A DNA stretch of 17,518 bases, from assembly GCA_021781625.1 (NCBI GenBank), contig JAJXWL010000019.1, forward strand, positions 1 to 17,518, read 5' to 3'. A program made the translations under genes and the position numbers. Shown here piece by piece: positions 16,264 through 17,518 of this stretch. This DNA is from a bacterium. Lineage in GTDB: Bacteria > Spirochaetota > Spirochaetia > JABEVK01. Every line of letters begins with the position of its first letter. The first letter of the stretch is position 1. The notes beneath the pieces were generated by a model. That model worked only from the letters and a program-made list of their open reading frames with translations. It ran no database searches and was not told the DNA's origin.

Positions 16264-17307
16264 ATGAATAGTGCCGACCAAAAGACTGTTCTCGTCATCG
16301 ATGATGATGAAACGGTTCTAGCCGTTCTCTCAGGGTTTTTGAATATGTTGGGCTATGAGGTAAAAACTGCTCTGAACGGCGATGCCGGTTGGGAGCTATT
16401 TCTATCCTACCAGCCCGATGCCGTTCTGAGCGATCTCCTGATGCCAGGTGGGCTCGATGGGTTAGCCCTGTTGGCGAAAGTTCGCACCGTTAATCCTCTT
16501 TTGCCTTTTATTGTCGTTTCGGGAAAATCTGACGTGGATGAAGCCATGACGGCCATTCGCAAAGGGGCTTGGGATTTTATCGTGAAGCCCGTTGGTTTTG
16601 AACAGCTCTCGACGATTTTGCATAGGGTTTGGGAAAGAGCTTCGCTTTTGGCAATGCGCCGCGATTACCAAACCCAGCTAGAAGCCGAAATCGCCTCACG
16701 CACGGCCGAGTTACACCACCGGGTGAAAAACAATTTACAAGTGATTTTGATCCTTCTCGATCTTCAGCGAGAAAATACTCACAATGCCGAAGCTCGAGAA
16801 CTGCTGTGGGAAAGTCAAAACCGTATTCACGCTATGGCCGAGATTCAAGAACAAGCCTTTCAAGAAGAGCACAACGGTCATGTTGATCTGCGCCCCTTTC
16901 TTACCGGTTTGGTGCTTCATCTTGTCAACGCGCTAGGTTGGGCACCTGTGCTCACCTTGGATTGGGATATTCCGCCCCTCGAGATCGAGGCAGGAGCCGC
17001 TTTTTCAATCGGTTTAATCTTAAATGAAATCATCGCTGCCGTGCTTGAAACCGAGTTACCGCAACCCGAAAAAGCGTCACTCTCGGTTAAGTTAACCCCA
17101 AACCCTCAGCAGAGTTTTGAACTTACCGTTGAGGATTCTTGGGGGGCGATCAAAACTTGGCAACCAGAACGGGGGTCCCTGTCCATGAGCGTTACTATGC
17201 TCAAAGTCCTTACAGAACTTGTAGAAGGCCAGCTCAAATATGACCGTCGAACCCCGAACCAGATAACGGTGTCCATTTTTCGCGAAACACCCCCCTCATT
17301 GCTCTAA
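16264..17307 (+). CDS. Response regulator receiver fused to HisKA_2-type histidine kinase with degenerate ATPase domain
   Basis: 347 residues. The receiver domain (~7-125) has VLVIDDDE (acidic Asp13-15), phosphoacceptor Asp57 in LSDLLMPG, Ser86 and Lys108 in IVKPV. Residues ~130-150 form a coiled linker. ELHHRVKNNLQVILILL (149-165) is a HisKA_2 phosphorylation motif with the acceptor His at 151/152. The HATPase part (~240-340) is weak: the N-box reads LILNEIIAAVLE (251-262) with Ala where the family NA..H Asn binds Mg2+, the G1-like site is VEDSWG (289-294), and GSLSMSV replaces the Gly-rich GSLGM. Autophosphorylation by this copy is therefore uncertain. It may be phosphorylated in trans or act as a scaffold or phosphatase. 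There is no DNA-binding domain. ATG 16264 is chosen because a promoter overlaps the upstream ATG (16228). A PilZ gene follows at 57 bp. Confidence 0.88.
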   Translation: MNSADQKTVLVIDDDETVLAVLSGFLNMLGYEVKTALNGDAGWELFLSYQPDAVLSDLLMPGGLDGLALLAKVRTVNPLLPFIVVSGKSDVDEAMTAIRKGAWDFIVKPVGFEQLSTILHRVWERASLLAMRRDYQTQLEAEIASRTAELHHRVKNNLQVILILLDLQRENTHNAEARELLWESQNRIHAMAEIQEQAFQEEHNGHVDLRPFLTGLVLHLVNALGWAPVLTLDWDIPPLEIEAGAAFSIGLILNEIIAAVLETELPQPEKASLSVKLTPNPQQSFELTVEDSWGAIKTWQPERGSLSMSVTMLKVLTELVEGQLKYDRRTPNQITVSIFRETPPSLL

Positions 17308-17364
17308 CCGTCTCACGTTTTTAAACGTCTGGCGCTCGACCAGATTTTCGCTTAAACTAAGTTT

Positions 17365-17518
17365 ATGGATACCCAACCAGTGGTCTCCTCTGAGGCCCGC
17401 CAATACCCCCGTTACCGCGTTCTGGCTATGATCCGCTTGGATTTTGGTCAAGAAGAAGCTTTGACGGCTGAAACGCTAAACTATAGTGCATCGGGAATCT
17501 TGTGTCGTCTGAGTGTGT
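17365..17518 (+). CDS. PilZ-domain protein, 5' part (runs off the window)
   Basis: 51 codons are visible from ATG 17365. The protein carries both parts of the PilZ c-di-GMP-binding signature: RxxxR in ARQYPRYRV (Arg12 and Arg16) and NxSxxG in LNYSASGIL (~41-49). The spacing of ~25 residues fits PilZ. PilZ proteins bind c-di-GMP and alter motility or secretion. No good ribosome-binding site is visible before the ATG. It lies just after the hybrid regulator and in the same window as a GGDEF protein, so a c-di-GMP circuit is plausible, but that is inference. Confidence 0.78.
   Translation, partial: MDTQPVVSSEARQYPRYRVLAMIRLDFGQEEALTAETLNYSASGILCRLSV

Noticed and set aside
17315..17328. Inverted repeat ACGTTT/AAACGT with a 2-nt gap after the hybrid regulator
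   Set aside because: The loop is too short for a stable hairpin and no T-run follows; not called as a terminator.

Overview
This looks like chromosomal DNA of a motile, probably double-membraned bacterium, and a spirochaete is my best guess. The reasons are MotA/MotB genes, a chemoreceptor fused to a sugar-binding-protein-like module, a relaxed lipobox, a TGS-type nucleoside kinase of the kind common in spirochaetes, and a GalE of spirochaete-like sequence. The phylum is an inference from gene content. There is no rRNA, tRNA, CRISPR array or insertion sequence that I can see. The window is densely coding.

Left edge (1-2309, + strand): the 3' part of a gene for a large LamG-like, probably exported protein. 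It is followed one base later by galE.

Middle (2316-9165): three minus-strand genes read in the order cupredoxin-like lipoprotein, STAND-like/TPR/GAF/GGDEF diguanylate cyclase, and methyl-accepting chemotaxis protein. They form a plausible signalling cluster. Each outer edge carries a gene relic too short or too broken to appear as a normal ORF. One is the last ~50 codons of an AdhE-type aldehyde/alcohol dehydrogenase (2316-2474). The other is a decayed uracil-DNA glycosylase family gene (8717-9165) with one frameshift and three in-frame stops. This layout suggests that the signalling block was inserted between, or replaced parts of, older genes. The chemoreceptor is the most unusual protein: its periplasmic-binding-protein-like domain is in swapped lobe order (C-lobe first, N-lobe second) and is predicted to lie in the cytoplasm.

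Right of that (9110-14077): ligA on the minus strand, then a divergent plus-strand run of a SAM methyltransferase, rsmD and a TGS/uridine-kinase-family nucleoside kinase. These are mostly housekeeping genes with tight spacing.

Right end (14110-17518): motA-motB (flagellar stator), a convergent bcp peroxiredoxin, a divergent response regulator fused to a HisKA_2-type histidine kinase whose ATPase domain looks degenerate, and the start of a PilZ-domain protein. Chemoreceptor, diguanylate cyclase, stator, hybrid regulator and PilZ receptor together give the region a motility and c-di-GMP flavour. A regulatory link between the separate clusters is inference only.
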